Assembly: GCA_037962975.1 (NCBI GenBank)
Contig: CM075674.1
Span: 85,762,501-85,826,500, forward strand
Origin: Clitoria ternatea
Lineage: Eukaryota > Streptophyta > Magnoliopsida > Fabales > Fabaceae
Length of the DNA stretch: 64,000 nucleotides
Reading direction: 5' to 3'
Within the stretch, counting starts at the first letter, position 1; each line of letters starts with the position of its first letter. A model generated the notes under the pieces. The model did not search any database. It was not told the origin of the DNA and saw only the letters and a program-made list of their open reading frames with translations. The position numbers and the translations under genes are program-made. Shown piece after piece: positions 24,671-36,964 of the stretch.

Positions 24671-25229
24671 GGAGATCCCATGAAGAAGGTTCATATGGGT
24701 AATAACAAGTCATTGTTAATTCACTAGAACTTTTTCTTTCCCGTTCCTATGGTGTGTGAAGTGCTAGGTTGCATTGAATAAGAGGTTAGGTTATGAAACC
24801 TTTAATGATTTCATATCCCTTATGGGTGGTGTATATAATGCATGATACACTTGATGAGACCACCTGTATGAGTGTCAAGTGGGGCCATTTGCATGAGTTT
24901 AGGCAAAATCTCTAGAGCACTCATGAATTATCAGGCACGCACACGACTTAAATGCGCTAAACGGCGATAACGGCAAGAGAAGTCGAGTGTAATATGACAG
25001 GTAAGCCTCTAGCTTACTCTCAAGTGATGTTTGGTTCATAGAAGCTATGCTTCACCAATACTCTGTATGGTATGCTTATTTGTCTAGGACTTGGTTCATA
25101 GTCCAGAAGACACCAAGTCTGATGTAATCACACTCATGATGTAAACCCAACAAACTCAATGATATTTTATAAAAAAATATTCCTTGTTGTTTTGAAATTC
25201 TTTAACTGTTTTAAATTCTTTTTAAATAT

Positions 25230-25238
25230 GTGGGGGAT
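25230..25238 (+). other. Polypurine tract of Copia element B
   Basis: GTGGGGGAT lies directly before the 3' LTR, the expected second-strand primer site. Confidence 0.75.
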
Positions 25239-25977
25239 TGTTGTGTGAAGTGGGTATTTCAAAAGAAGTCTCACATTGCTTGGCATGTGAGAAATGATAA
25301 AATATATATTGAAACTAGTGTGTTTGGGCTAATGAACAAGCAAGAAAGGTAACGGGCTCGCGCGTATACGAGATTGGCCCAAAATGCCAAATCTAGTACA
25401 AATCTTCCGATTTTCCCCTCCCTACGCGCACGAATATGCGGATATGAAAACCTTTTTATTTTTGGTTTTGTTAAAATTAATTTGAATTTCAAAAACCTTA
25501 TCCGGAAACAGCTATTTTTGATAGTTTGAAAATTAAATAGCCTTATCTCTTATTTTACCGGGTCAAACGTTATCTTTCCGGATTTGTTGTAACATGATTC
25601 CATTATCAGTAATTAATCGTCCATTAAGGCTTATAGATAAGTTTTTTAAAAAAAAATTGAACTCAATTATGGAAACTGTTTCTTATATTATTTTTATATT
25701 ATATTTTAATTATTTTTAAATTATTTTTTAACCTAAACCGGTTACATGTTTTTATATAACTTATACTCTAAAACCCTAATGAGATACTACTCTCTCTTTA
25801 CCGCTGTCTCTCTTTCTCTCTCTTCTTCTCTGCTGGGTTTCTCTTTCTTTCCCTCTTGCTAGTTCTGGCCTTAGTTAACACCAGAAAGGGTTATTGTATC
25901 CTGGGGAGTCCGCATATACTGCGAATAACTCTTAAGGGCAGTGTTACTACATGCCTCAGCCTACTACTTTACTAACA
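25239..25977 (+). repeat. 3' LTR of Copia element B
   Basis: 739 bases beginning TGTTGTGTGAAG and ending ACTTTACTAACA, followed by the duplication ATTAT. Near its 3' end it holds CT-rich tracts (25,790-25,860). Confidence 0.9.
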
Positions 25978-25982
25978 ATTAT

Positions 25983-26515
25983 ATATATAATATGTTGCTT
26001 TTCCATTCCAATTTGTGTTGTTCAATTTCTTGTGTGTTGTTCCATTCTTGCATGCTGTTCAATTTCTTGCATATTGTTCCATTCTTGCGTCCTGTTCAAT
26101 TTATTGCCATTAAACGTGCCATAATATATAATTATTCTACAAATTATATATAATTGTGATTGTTATTATGCAATTTCATTGTCATTAAACATGCTATTAT
26201 TTATATCCTTGCGTCTCTTATAGATATGGTTTTAAATTCTAGCACAATTAAAATTATATATATGTATATTACAATTGACATTTCTGTGTGCCACTATTAT
26301 ATATATGCCATTGTAGTCTTGTGTGCTTGTATTATACTAATATGCCATTATATATGTATTATTGTTTTGCATGCCACTATTATATTTATATATATATAAT
26401 ATTATATGCTCGTGTGCTATTAACATGTATTGATATTATATATATAATATTAATTTCATGGTAGTATATAATTTTTAAATTGTATGAAATTATTTCTATG
26501 TGGCATAATATTATA
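25983..26515 (+). other. Leader of Copia element A, middle piece
   Basis: AT-rich non-coding sequence with repeated words such as 'tgttccattcttgc' and 'gccattatatat'. It belongs to element A by position, between the right end of element B and the left duplication of the Gypsy element. Confidence 0.6.
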
Positions 26516-26520
26516 CTTAT
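26516..26520. repeat. Left target duplication of the Gypsy element
   Basis: CTTAT, matched exactly at 38,272-38,276. Confidence 0.9.
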
Positions 26521-27321
26521 TGATCCGATCTGGATACCGGTCCCTAAAGTTATGACGTCAGAATGACTTCATGAGAGGGAAACCGGTGTCATAGTTCGGG
26601 CAGCGTCACACCGGATATCCGGCATCTCTCCATCCGCTCTTATCCCATCAGACGTTCTATTCGTTCTCTCTACCACGGATACTTCACTCGTTATCACTGA
26701 ACGTCTATATAGCCGTTTGCCTCAGAACCACTATGAGATAAGAGTTCCTTATAACTTATCAGTGAAGATACCTAACATAGCGGAATATGTCATGTCAATG
26801 GCCTCAGAGAGCAAGTACATGTGTCAGCGAATTATGCGGAAAGGTGATTATCCCCCATCCTTATCACAGGATCGTACTCTGATAGTTGACCTACCCCCTG
26901 ACACACTCTGAGTACTGAGCCACTTTGATTGACACACTTCACACGCTATCAGAGCCCAAGGGCCCACTTGCATTCAATGATTCATTTCCTACGTTCAACT
27001 ATAAATAGCTCAATCAAAAACACATGCAAGGCTACGTTGTCCTAACTCACTTTTACTATTGTATTGTTTGTGAATTCACTGAGTTTATACACTCTTCTTA
27101 CTTGAGCATCGGAGAATCTTCACAGGTGGCACCACCTTTCGCCCTCTCTTAACGCGAATCGCTAGTGTGAAGGATCTCCAGGATAACAAGACCGGCTTCT
27201 CCCACTGAAAGGCCGGACTATAACATCGGATACCCACAGTACCGGTGTGCAAACCCTTGAACACCTGCACTCTTGTGGCTGGTCCCACACCGGATCCTTG
27301 ACCCCGGTTCAGACCAGTTCA
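26521..27321 (+). repeat. 5' LTR of the Gypsy element
   Basis: 801 bases, TG...CA, with near-identical partner 37,470-38,271. A TATA box, CTATAAATAG, lies at 26,999-27,008. Confidence 0.95.
26999..27008 (+). promoter_or_regulatory. TATA box in the Gypsy 5' LTR
   Basis: CTATAAATAG sits about two-thirds into the LTR. It is conserved in the 3' LTR at 37,949-37,958 and is the likely core promoter for the genomic RNA. Confidence 0.7.
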
Positions 27322-27340
27322 TTGGCACGCCCGGTGGGAC
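27322..27340 (+). other. Primer binding site of the Gypsy element
   Basis: TTGGCACGCCCGGTGGGAC begins immediately after the 5' LTR. The position and the TGGC start fit a tRNA primer site. I do not assign the tRNA. Confidence 0.65.
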
Positions 27341-27383
27341 TCGTTAGAGTTATTCCCATTTTTGCAGAAGTTTAGTTGTCATA

Positions 27384-30300
27384 ATGGAAGGTGATGGACG
27401 TGATTTCACTGATGGTCATATGGAGGATGTGACCCACCAACAGACTGGAAGGAGACTTATCTTTGAATCTCCTGTTACCAACACCCGGAGGATGGTGCAA
27501 GTGCTAACCCCCGATCCTCGAGATGAGGTTATCAGACAGCTCAGGGAGGAGTTGATGGAGTTGAGGGGGGAGAAAGGAGGAGTTGGGGACAGGGTAACGT
27601 CCCATGCAGAGGAGGCTCACCATGCATCAGCAAGGGATAGATCTACGACCCTCCAGTATTCGAAAATCTCCACATACGAAGAGAGAGAGCAGACCCCAGA
27701 CTCTGGTGATAGAGTCAGTACCAAGAGAAGAGAGCAGGCAGTGGTAACCTCTGGGACCTACAAGCTCAGTGTTCCTTTCTCAAGGAGATTGATGAGCATT
27801 GTCATCCTGAAACATTTGCAAACGACTCAGCCACTGTCGATCGGAAAGTACAATGGAGAAACTGATCCTACTAAGCACTTGGATGCTTATGTGTATGAAG
27901 CCATGTACTTGGGAGCTGATGAAGACGTCATGTGCAGGATGTTCCCAAGAACATTGACGGAGGAAGCTCTTAGCTGGTTCAAGAGTTTACCCTCAGGATC
28001 CATAGATTCTTGAGAGGAAATGGCAGCAGCGTTTGAAAGCCATTTTGTCATCTCCAGGGACATCCTGAGAACTTCTCACACCTTGGCACAGATAAGGCAA
28101 GGAGAGACTGAAACTCTTAAGGAGTTCTTGAAGAGGTTCTATAAGGAGGCTGCTTTGGTCCCCAACCTCACGGAGGCAATACAGCTCCATATCGTGGTGG
28201 AAGCTTTGCAACCTGGTTCTGCTTTTGCCTTATCCTTGGCAAAGAGCCCCCCAATGACCTTCAAAGAGTTTCGAAAGAAGGCTTCCAAATACGTGGGCAT
28301 AGAGATGCATCTGGAGGCAACAGCAGCTAGAATGAAGCCTCCAGCACCCTCTCAACAGCCACAGAGAGAGAAGGAGAAGATGAGACCTGAGAAACATACC
28401 TTCTGAGAGGACTTTGCAAGCGTTCGTCCACATCAACGAGATAGGCGCGTCTTGTCGTTCAATAACTACGCCCCTCTGAACGCCATGCATTCCCAAATCA
28501 TGAGGGAGGTTGGCTGGCCAACGCTTAATGTTTTTGGTATAAGGAAGCCGCTCCCACTCAAGAGGGGAGGTAACCCACGTAAGTATTGCACTTTCCACGA
28601 ACAGACAGGTCACAACACTGACGAGTGCAAGGCGTTGAAGAATACGGTGGAGACTCTCATTCGGGAAGGAAAGCTGAAGCAATACTTATTCAGGGAGAAA
28701 TCTGTAGACGAGCCTCAGAGGATGGACAAGAGGGGCAGAGATCCTGATGATGAGGATGATAATACTCATAACCCAGCCAGGAAGTTCATTGCAGCTGAAA
28801 AGTAGAAAGGAGTAGTGATTGCAGAAGGAGCTCAACAGAACAACATGCCTCAGCAGCAGAGGTAGGGCAGACATGAAGTGATTGAGATGATAGCTGGAGG
28901 ATTTGCTGGAGGAGGAGCATCAATCACAGCTCGAAAGAATCACCACAGGATGATCTTGTCTGTCCAGGGCAAATCAAGAGATAACCGTCCTTTCAGGGAC
29001 GGTGTGGCAGCCCCAATGGTGTCATTCATCGACGATGACTTTGTCCCAACGATCCCAGGGGGGGACGACGCAGTGGTGATCATTGCTGTAATTGCCAACA
29101 AGGACGTGAAAAGGATCCTCGTTGACCAGGGAAGTTCTTGTGATGTAATTTTTTATAATTGTTTCAAAAGAATGGGTTTTAATGATGCAGATCTTCAGCC
29201 TTACACGCAAGAACTCACAGCGTTCAACGGGGCCAAGCAACCCACTAAAGGGTACCTCGACACCCTGATTTCTTTTGAAGGAGAGCCTGGTGTAAGAACG
29301 GTCAAATCAAGAATTCTGGTAATTGATGTGGAATCTTCCTACAACGGTATCATAGGCCGTCCTACTTTGAACGCAATGGAAGCAATTGTGTCTACTCCTC
29401 ACCTCCTGATTAAATTCATCGACAAGGACAACGGCGTGTCTTCTCTCCGCGGTGATCAGGAGATGGCTCGGTACTGTTACAACCTGAGCCTCAATATGGT
29501 CAAGTTGGAAGCATTCAACAAGAAGAGGAAGCTGAATGACGGAGGAATAGCGGCTGGGTCAGTCAGTCTAATTGACTTGGACCCAAGAGCGGAATTGAAA
29601 ATTGATCCTCTCAATCCCTCAAAGCCCACACCGGATGGTGGTTCCAGGGACGTCATCTTAGGGGATTCCCCAGAAAAGGTCACGCACATCAATGATAACC
29701 TGGAGTCGGCCATGGAGCAGCGTTTGCTAACCCTCCTGCAGGAGTTTAAAGACCTTTTTGCGTGGATAGCAGTGGACATGCCTGTGATAGACCCTGATTT
29801 TTATTGCCACAAACTCGCTGTGTACCCAGAAACGAGACCGGTGGCCCAGAAAAAGAAGAGATTAGGACTGAAGAAGCAGAAGGCAGCATGTGAACAGACT
29901 GAAGAGTTGTTGAAAACTGGTTTTATAAAGGAGATTCGCTATTCTTCTTGGCTTTCTAATGTAGTGATGGTGCAGAAAGCCAATGGCAAGTGGAGGATGT
30001 GCACAGATTATGTAGATCTTAACCAGTGTTGCCCTAAAGATCCGTATCCCCTGCCAAATATTGATCGTATAGTAGATGACTCATCTGGTTACCAGTACCT
30101 TAGTTTCATGGATGCTTATTCTGGGTACAACCAGATTCCGATGTGGGAAGAAGATCAAGAGAAGACGGCTTTTGTCAATGACCGCAGTGTTTTCTGCTAC
30201 ACCGTCATGCCATTTGGATTGAAGAACGTTGGCGCTACCTATCAGCGCATGATCAACAAAGTTTTTGAAGGGATGCACACCAGGCTGGTTGAAGTGTATA

Positions 30301-32846
30301 TTGATGATATTATAGCCAAAACGCCCGCTGGAGGAGACCACATTGAAGACCTGCGCCAAGTTTTCACTAGGCTGCGATAGTACAATATGAGGCTAAACCC
30401 CTTGAAGTGCACCTTCGCCGTTCCAGCAGGGAAATTCTTGGGATTCATGTTGACCCAACGAGGCATTGAAGCTAACCCTGGGAAGTGTCAAGCAATTCTG
30501 GACATGCAAAGCCCTAAGAGTCTGAGGGAGATCCAATCGCTGAACGGGAAAGTAGCCGCTCTAGCTCGTTTCATGCCCAAGATGGCACACAGATCCCTCC
30601 CCTTGTATAAGGCGTTGAAGAAGCATAAGAGTTTTGAATGGGGAGGGGAGCAAGAACAAGTCTTCTAACAGCTCAAGGCCGTTCTTTCAAGTCCACCAAT
30701 TTTGGTTAAGCCTGACCCTGGTGAGATTTTGATCTTGTATTTAGCAATTTCTGATGAAGCCCTAGGCGTGGCTTTGGTTAAAGAAACCCCCGAAGGGCAG
30801 AGGCTGGTGTATTTTACCAGTAAGACCCTCCAGGGGGCGGAAGGAAGATATCAGAAGATAGAGAAGGCCGCCCTAGCAGTGGTGTGGGCCTCACGACGGT
30901 TAAGGCCGTATTTCCATGCGCACCCAATACTGGTGAGAACGGATTTGCCTCTCCGTTCAGTGCTTAGCAAGCCGGATCTTGCTGGAAGAATGATTAAGTG
31001 GTTCATCGAGCTGTCTGAGTTCGAAATTTCTTATGAGCCTCGAGGAGCCATTAAAGCACAAGTGTTGGCAGATTTTGTAGTGGAGATGACAGGGTCGGAT
31101 CCAGCCACACCTCGAGCACATTGGACTATTTATGTGGACGGATCGTCAAATAGTAAAGGTTGTGGGGCTGGTGTTGTGGTGGAAAGTGATGATGGTGTAC
31201 ACTTAGAAATTTCTCTCTGATTTAGTTTTAAGACCTCCAATAATCAGGCTGAATACGAAGCATGTTTGGCCGGCCTCCGAGCGGCAATCGACATTGGAGC
31301 ATCAGCAGTTACATTATGCAGCGATTCACAGCTTGTGATTTCGTAAATCCAGGGGGAATATCAGGTCAGGGAGCCACAACTTCAACTTTATTTGAATTGT
31401 GTGAATGAATTGAAGGGGAGATTCGACGTTCTGGAGTTCAAACATGTGCCTAGAGAGGAAAACACCAGGGCGGATATCTTGTCAAGGCTCGCAAGTACAA
31501 AGCAGCCCAGAAGCACAACAACGGTGGTTCAAAGTACTTTGACATTGCCCAGCATCCCTTTGTTCCCTTCTCTGAATGCCATAATGGTGAGCTATCCTTA
31601 CGAGAACTCTTGGGTCATCCCCTATATTCACTATCTGGCAGATGGACAACTCCCCACTGATGAGAAGGAGAGGAGACGAGTGAAAAAGGAGCTTCCGTAC
31701 TTCACCATGGTTGATGGTGTTCTCTATAAAAGGGGATTCTTTGTCCCATATCTCTTGTGTTTGAGAGAAGATGAGGTTCAAGCGGTCTTGGAGGAGGTAC
31801 ATGAGGGGCAATGTGGGCACCATGTTGGGGGTCGGAGCTTAATGAGAAAGGTCCTCAGGGCAGGATATTGGTGGCCCACTATAAAGCAAGACTCAGCAGA
31901 TTTCGTAAAGAAGTGTGACGCTTGTCAAAGATTCTCCAACCTCCATCATACACCGGCCCAAGAGCTTTCCTCATCCGCCGTGCCTTGGCTGTTCTACCAG
32001 TGGGGCCTTGACATTCTGGGTCTGTTCCCCACTGCTCCTGGAGGCATCAAATATCTGATTGTGGGGGTAGACTACTTCACCAAGTGGATTGAGGCTGAGC
32101 CAGTAGTGCATATCACTTCTGCGCGGACAAGGCGTTTCGTGTATGAAAATATCATAGCTCGGTTCGGTGTGCCAGGGCAGATTGTGACTGACAACGGCAC
32201 CCAGTACACGGACAAAAAGTTCACAGACTTGCTTGAAGGATTGGGGATAATCCAGATATTTTCATCTGTTGAGCACCCTCAGACAAATGGTCAAGCGGAA
32301 GTAGCCAATTGCGAAGTACTAAGGGGGTTGAAAAAGCGTCTTGGAGAAGTGAAGGGAGGATGGACTGATCAGCTATGTCACGTCTTGTGGGCATACAGCA
32401 CTACACCACACTCTTCCACTAATGAGTCCCCATACCGGTTGACTTACGGGGTTGAGGCGATGATCCCAGTGGAGCTGCAAACCAGATCGGCCTGAGTAGA
32501 GTATTTCTCAGCTGAAGACAACAATGCCAATCTGGCGTCAGAGCTGGACGTCCTCCAGGAGTTAAGGGAAAGGGCCTTTATCAGAGACCAGGCAATGAAA
32601 GCAAAGGCAACTCTCCGGTATAATAAACGTGTCCAATACAGAGCCTTCAATACCGGAGATCTCGTTTTGAGAAAGGCGAGTGTGGGGAATAAATTTGCCT
32701 ACCAAGGAAAGTTAGCACCGACGTGGGAAGGCCCCTACAGAGTAGCTGAGGTGACTGGAAAAGGATCATACCGGTTGGAAGAACTTGATGGGACTCCAAT
32801 CCGTAACAAATGGAACACTCAGAACTTACGTGTTTATTACAGCTAG
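27384..32846 (+). pseudogene. Gypsy (Tat) gag-pol polyprotein, one frame with nine in-frame stops
   Basis: A single reading frame of 1,821 codons runs from ATG at 27,384 to TAG at 32,844. Order: gag (ALSWFKSLPSGSI), a CHHC-like knuckle (CTFHEQTGHNTDEC, about 28,590), aspartic protease (LVDQGSSCDVIFY, about 29,120), and reverse transcriptase (WRMCTDYVDLNQCCPKDPYP, MPFGLKN, active site YIDDII at about 30,300). RNase H follows (VYFTSKTLQGAEGRYQKIEK), then a second RNase H (WTIYVDGSSNSKGCGAGVVV with NNQAEYEA). Integrase ends it (CDACQRF, WGLDILG, TDNGTQYT, HPQTNGQAEVAN), with a tail WEGPYRV. Stops lie at 28,011, 28,404, 28,803, 28,863, 30,378, 30,666, 31,218, 31,344 and 32,493. There is no frameshift. 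Confidence 0.94.
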
Positions 32847-33111
32847 TTGGTAAGGCGGCATGTACTCTTTTTCCTTACTTGAGTTTTTTCTCATTGGGTT
32901 TTCTCAAGAAGGTTTTAACGAGGCATGACCCCAACTATGCTCCCTTTGTAATATACTTTCAATCTTAATGAGAATGTAGTTCAATAACCTCATTACTCTC
33001 ACTTTTCCTGCATGTTGTGACTTGTAGCTATAGCCTATTACGTGAATTCCTCAGGGCGGATGATCTCAATCACACATCTTGTGCATTGACGATGTAACTC
33101 CTCGAGGTGGA

Positions 33112-33406
33112 ATGGGTTGTAGGGCTAGTCCTTTTTCAAGGCCACAAACCGAACCCCATTCAAAGACAACATGGGTTGTAGGGCTGGTCCTTTTTCAAGG
33201 CCACAAACCGAACCCCATTCGAAGACAACATAGGTTGTAGGGCTGGTCCTTTTTCAAGGCCACAAACCGAACCCCATTCAAAGACAACATGGGTTATAGG
33301 GCTGGTCCTTTTTCAAGGCCACAAACTGAACCCCATTCGAAGACAACATGGGTTGTAGGGCTGGTCCTTTTTCAAGGCCACAAACCGAACCCCATGCGAA
33401 GGCTTG
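33112..33406. repeat. 59-bp tandem array between pol and the antisense gene
   Basis: Five units begin ATGGGTTGTAGGGCTGG at 33,112, 33,171, 33,230, 33,289 and 33,348 with few differences. The fifth decays after CAAACCGAACCCCATGCG. Weaker echoes of 'gaaccgaac' continue to about 33,650. Tandem arrays in this spot are known in Tat elements. Confidence 0.95.
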
Positions 33407-34089
33407 GGCGCAGTAAGCTGGTCCATCTAGAAGACCAAGCTGAACCCCGAGTAACGGGTGCAGTAGGTTCAGGATTAACCCTGATCCGAACCCCGTGTTG
33501 AAGGCTTGGATTGTAGGATTGCACCGAACTCCAAGTACGGTTAGTAGGATCGAACCGAACACCGAGCGAAGACCTGAGTAGTAGGATTAAACTGAACCTC
33601 AAGGGAAAGGTGTAAAACTTACCCCCTTTTTAAGGCCGTACCGAACTTCAAATGCAATTTCCGTCCTCAACTCTGATGTATTCATTGCAGAGCGGTTGGA
33701 CATTCATATAGCCGTACTACATCTTAGAGGTCGGACCAACTTTCAAATTCTTAAAAAAGTTAAAGGTAACTTTTACAGTGAAATTCTCCTTCCCAATATA
33801 CTTATACTTGGGGACAGGGCATACTTTAACTTAATTGTTGCTTGTCTGTTACGATTTGTTATCTTAATTCGATGTGATAAGGATGTTTTAACAGCGATAT
33901 AGCAAGGCAGGAGAGGCTTTGCGAAGTATCGAAAAAATTTAAGTAAGTTATCTGACAATCATATACTGATCATAAATGATAAAGAGGAACAAAGTAAAGT
34001 CTATTTCTTGAAAGAAAAGGTTATACAGGACTCAAAGTGTTAAAAGCTAGAGCTGATCCCAGAACACAGCCACAAATGAAAGCATAAAA

Positions 34090-36786
34090 TTAAGAAGCAG
34101 GTGGTTGATCCTCCGAAGTAGGTACTTCCGTCCTCTCCCCTTCAGCTCCACCAGCTTGAACCCCATCCGCTTCGGCCTCAGGATCGGCTTGGGCAGTTTC
34201 TTGGGCCTCACCTTCAAGTCCAGAAGTAGGCACCGTAGGTTCCATGCTCTGACCCTCCGGAAGTGGAGGCAGTTCATACAGAGAATCGCAAGGGTCCTGG
34301 TACGAGCCATCCTTCTTTACTTCGATAAGCTTCCCCTCATGGAACTCATAAAACGGATCCAGTCCATACAGGTTAAGCCTTATTCCGGGGTTACGATAAA
34401 ATACTTGATGAAGTGCCAGCCCAAAGGATTCATAAGCTACCTTTTTGCATATCTCCAAGGCTTTGGCAGCCTTGGCCTTAGCAGCAGACAATTTCTTCTG
34501 AAGCTTAGTGAAATCCTCTTTTGACGGCCCGGAGCTCGTACTTCCCTTCCTCAGCTCTTCCATTTGGGCCTGCATCTCCTGCCGTAAGACCTCCCACTCT
34601 CCAAGGCTCTTATTGTGTCCGTCCTCCATTACTTTGAGATCGTCAGCAAGCTTGCCCGATCTCTTCTTCTCCAATTAAAGCTCTTCTTCAAGGAGGGGAA
34701 TGGACTTATTTTGCTGTTGAAGCTCAGCAACCTGCCGCTCTAGAGCTTTGTTAGCAAAGTGAAGTTGGCTTATCTCTTCTGTCTTCTTCTGAAGTGTTTC
34801 CTTGGCCTTCCTCAGTTCAGCCTCCACACTTCTATAAATCTCAGCTTGTTTGACTGCCCATTTTTCCTTCACAGCGAGTTCGGTTTCAAGTTTCTCAACC
34901 TGCTCCATATAATCTGCCTTTTCGCCTAGGGATTCAAGGAGGCCGGACAGTTCATCCAGTTGCCAACGGCCACCCTTACAAGCTCCTCGAACTTCAGCAG
35001 CCTCGAGCGAGGGGCGGAGGCAGTATCTAGCCTTTGGAAGAGTGGGGGGCATGGACCCCTGAAACCATAAGTATGACGAGAGAAAGGAATCGCATGGAGG
35101 GTCAAACGTCGGAGGAGGACCGCTCTCAGAGTCCGGCCCAGAAGTGGTTTGTGAAGCAGGGGCAGAAGAGTCAAGGATGGGTTTCTTCCCCTTGTCCTTT
35201 TGAAGCCCAGACTCCTCAAGCGTCTTTTAGCGTTTCCTTGCGGGGTCACCAGAAGGGGGCTTATCCAGGTCCGCCGTCTTGACCAGGTGCCTCTTCTTCT
35301 TCTTCTTTTCGGGGACGACCTCCTCATCGCCCTGCCCAGTGGCCTCTGTTTGTCTCTCCATTTCTTCCTCATCTAGAAGAGGAACCTCATTTCCCACTGC
35401 AGAAGTCAAGGGAATGGTTGGAGCCTTAGTGGCGTTCCTTTTCGCTTGAATCTCATTCTCCTCGGAGGAGGAGTCATCATCAGCCATCATGGTCCTTAGA
35501 GACAACATTTCTGGGCAGGCTTTTTTGATTTGTTCTGCAAAACAAGAAAAATTGAGTTAGCACATGAGAAGAAAATAATCCGAACGGAATAAATGCATAG
35601 TATAACTACAGCAGGAGCGAATATTACGGAGATAGGTAGTGCGGACATCGTTATCCGCCAGGAGGAGCTTGCAGGAAAATCCTTTGAGGGTCTTCGAGGC
35701 CGCCTGCATGGCACTCAACACCTCAACGGATTGAGAGGAAAGCTCACCCTCATCAGTATAGTAAGCACGGCTCAGCAGTAAAAAGTGCTCGTGCGTCCAA
35801 TTGAGGGGGAATTTGGGAAATCCTTCCTTATTACGCCAGAAGACTGGCTTATTGGGTTGAATCCGGACCCGCGTATAATAATGTTTAAAAGAACGTCCAT
35901 CCACCTTAGCGGATTCGGTGTAGGACTTAAAGCTTACTATCCTTGGGTCACAACGGAGTGTTATGAACCCAAGGCCGCCCTTCTTGTTAGCACGGCGGAC
36001 CACCTGGCAGTAATAGAATAATTTGGCCATGGTGGCAGTGAAGTTGAAGTGCTCTCCCAGAATTTCAAGAGCACGGACCAGGCCCCAGCCGTTGGGGTGT
36101 AATTGAGTTGGAGCGCAGTCGAGAAAGCGCAGGACGGCCATTTGAAATTTCGTCATAGGGAAGCGGACCCCCAACTTTTGAAATACGAAGTCGTACATGT
36201 AGACCGACCTCTCATCAGGGACGATGTGACAAACTCTCTCGGATGGATGTGGTGCAAGCGCAACATAGCGAGCTTTATACTTCTTGTCCGAGTAAATCTT
36301 GCAGCGGAGAGAGACCGTCCTTTCCTCTTCACTTGAATGATGCGAAGGAATTTCCAGAAATTCCTCTTCAACCCAGCAATACGGCCTCTCCCTGTTGAAC
36401 TTTTCCCAGTTCAGCTGGTGTGCCATGACATTGACACACCCTTCAGTGGTGCGAAGAATCAACGTTTTACCAGACCCCAGAATCTCCATGGTCTTTGATG
36501 CACGATGGAAGGCGTGCATGCTGTGGTAAAAAGCAACATCGTCAGAGAGATAACCTTCATTACTTGACCTTTCATCAGAGCTGCTGGTAGCCCTCGAGTC
36601 AAGGGGAACCTCAGAATGACGTTGATTAGAAGACGCCCGTGAGGTAGAGGTTTCAACTCTCTCTGAGCGACGAGGCCCAGTCACAGGAAGGCTCACTGGG
36701 ATCCTTCCTCCACGGCGGCTAGAGGGGGCACGAGAGCTCAGACTCCCCCTATTTGAGGTACTAGCGTTGCCTGTGCTAGGGCGCAT
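34090..36786 (-). pseudogene. Antisense gene of the Tat element (putative gypsy-type 'Transposase_28'-like protein), pseudogene
   Basis: Two exons read against gag-pol. Exon 1 (36,786-35,610) starts MRPSTGNASTSNRGSLSSR, with a Ser/Arg-rich head. A globular part includes ERVCHIVPDERSVYMYDF, PMTKFQMAVLRFLDCAPTQL and HPNGWGLVRALEILGEHF. This resembles the plant 'putative gypsy type transposon' family (PF04195-like; judged by eye). A 75-bp intron (35,609-35,535) has GT...TTTTGCAG borders. Exon 2 (35,534-34,090) is charged, with KKKKKR and a long coiled coil (EKLETELAVKEKWAVKQAEI), then YESFGLALHQVFYRNPGI and an acidic tail. Stops lie at the splice junction as spliced, at 35,227 and at 34,675; all are TAA and there is no frameshift. 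The function of these antisense proteins is unknown. Confidence 0.8.
35535..35609 (-). other. Intron of the antisense gene
   Basis: On the minus strand the donor GTAGTT follows TCCTGCT, and the acceptor is TTGTTTTGCAG before AACAAATC. Removing 75 bases joins the globular exon to the acidic/coiled-coil exon. As written the junction codon is T+AA, a stop that would have been Gln if the last exon-1 base was once C. Confidence 0.6.
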
Positions 36787-36950
36787 ATTGGAAGTAAAAT
36801 GAACGAAATTGCAGGAAGGTAAAGGAAAGGGAGGTTACCTAAAAAAGAGTGGAACTTTGTGAAGGTTGAAGGCAGCAAAGAAATCTTTAGAAATTTGAGC
36901 AGAGGTTCACTAAGCTTGAAGACAAAGATGAATTCCAAAACTTGTTAAGT

Positions 36951-36964
36951 CCCCTTTTTATAGG
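36951..36964 (-). promoter_or_regulatory. Putative TATA box of the antisense gene
   Basis: On the minus strand this reads CCTATAAAAAGGGG, about 165 bases upstream of the antisense start codon at 36,786. It lies outside the 3' LTR, so the antisense gene seems to have its own promoter. Confidence 0.55.

Larger units (their letters stand above)
20832..25977 (+). mobile_element. Copia element B, inserted in the leader of element A
   Basis: It starts TGTTGTGTGAAGTGGG and ends TACTAACA, flanked by ATTAT on both sides. The 3' LTR is complete (739 bases). The 5' LTR is truncated: its last part, the primer site and the start of gag are gone, joining the LTR directly to gag coding sequence near 21,165, and an internal block of about 90 bases is also missing. 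Pol parts follow in Copia order with stops and shifts. It cannot move on its own. Confidence 0.92.

Noticed and set aside
33278..33602. Several overlapping frames across the 59-bp array
   Set aside because: They come from a tandem repeat whose unit is not a multiple of three; no protein meaning is apparent.
34105..34524. A plus-strand frame of 139 codons opposite the antisense gene exon 2
   Set aside because: It is a shadow of the acidic and coiled-coil coding sequence on the minus strand, with no recognisable domain.
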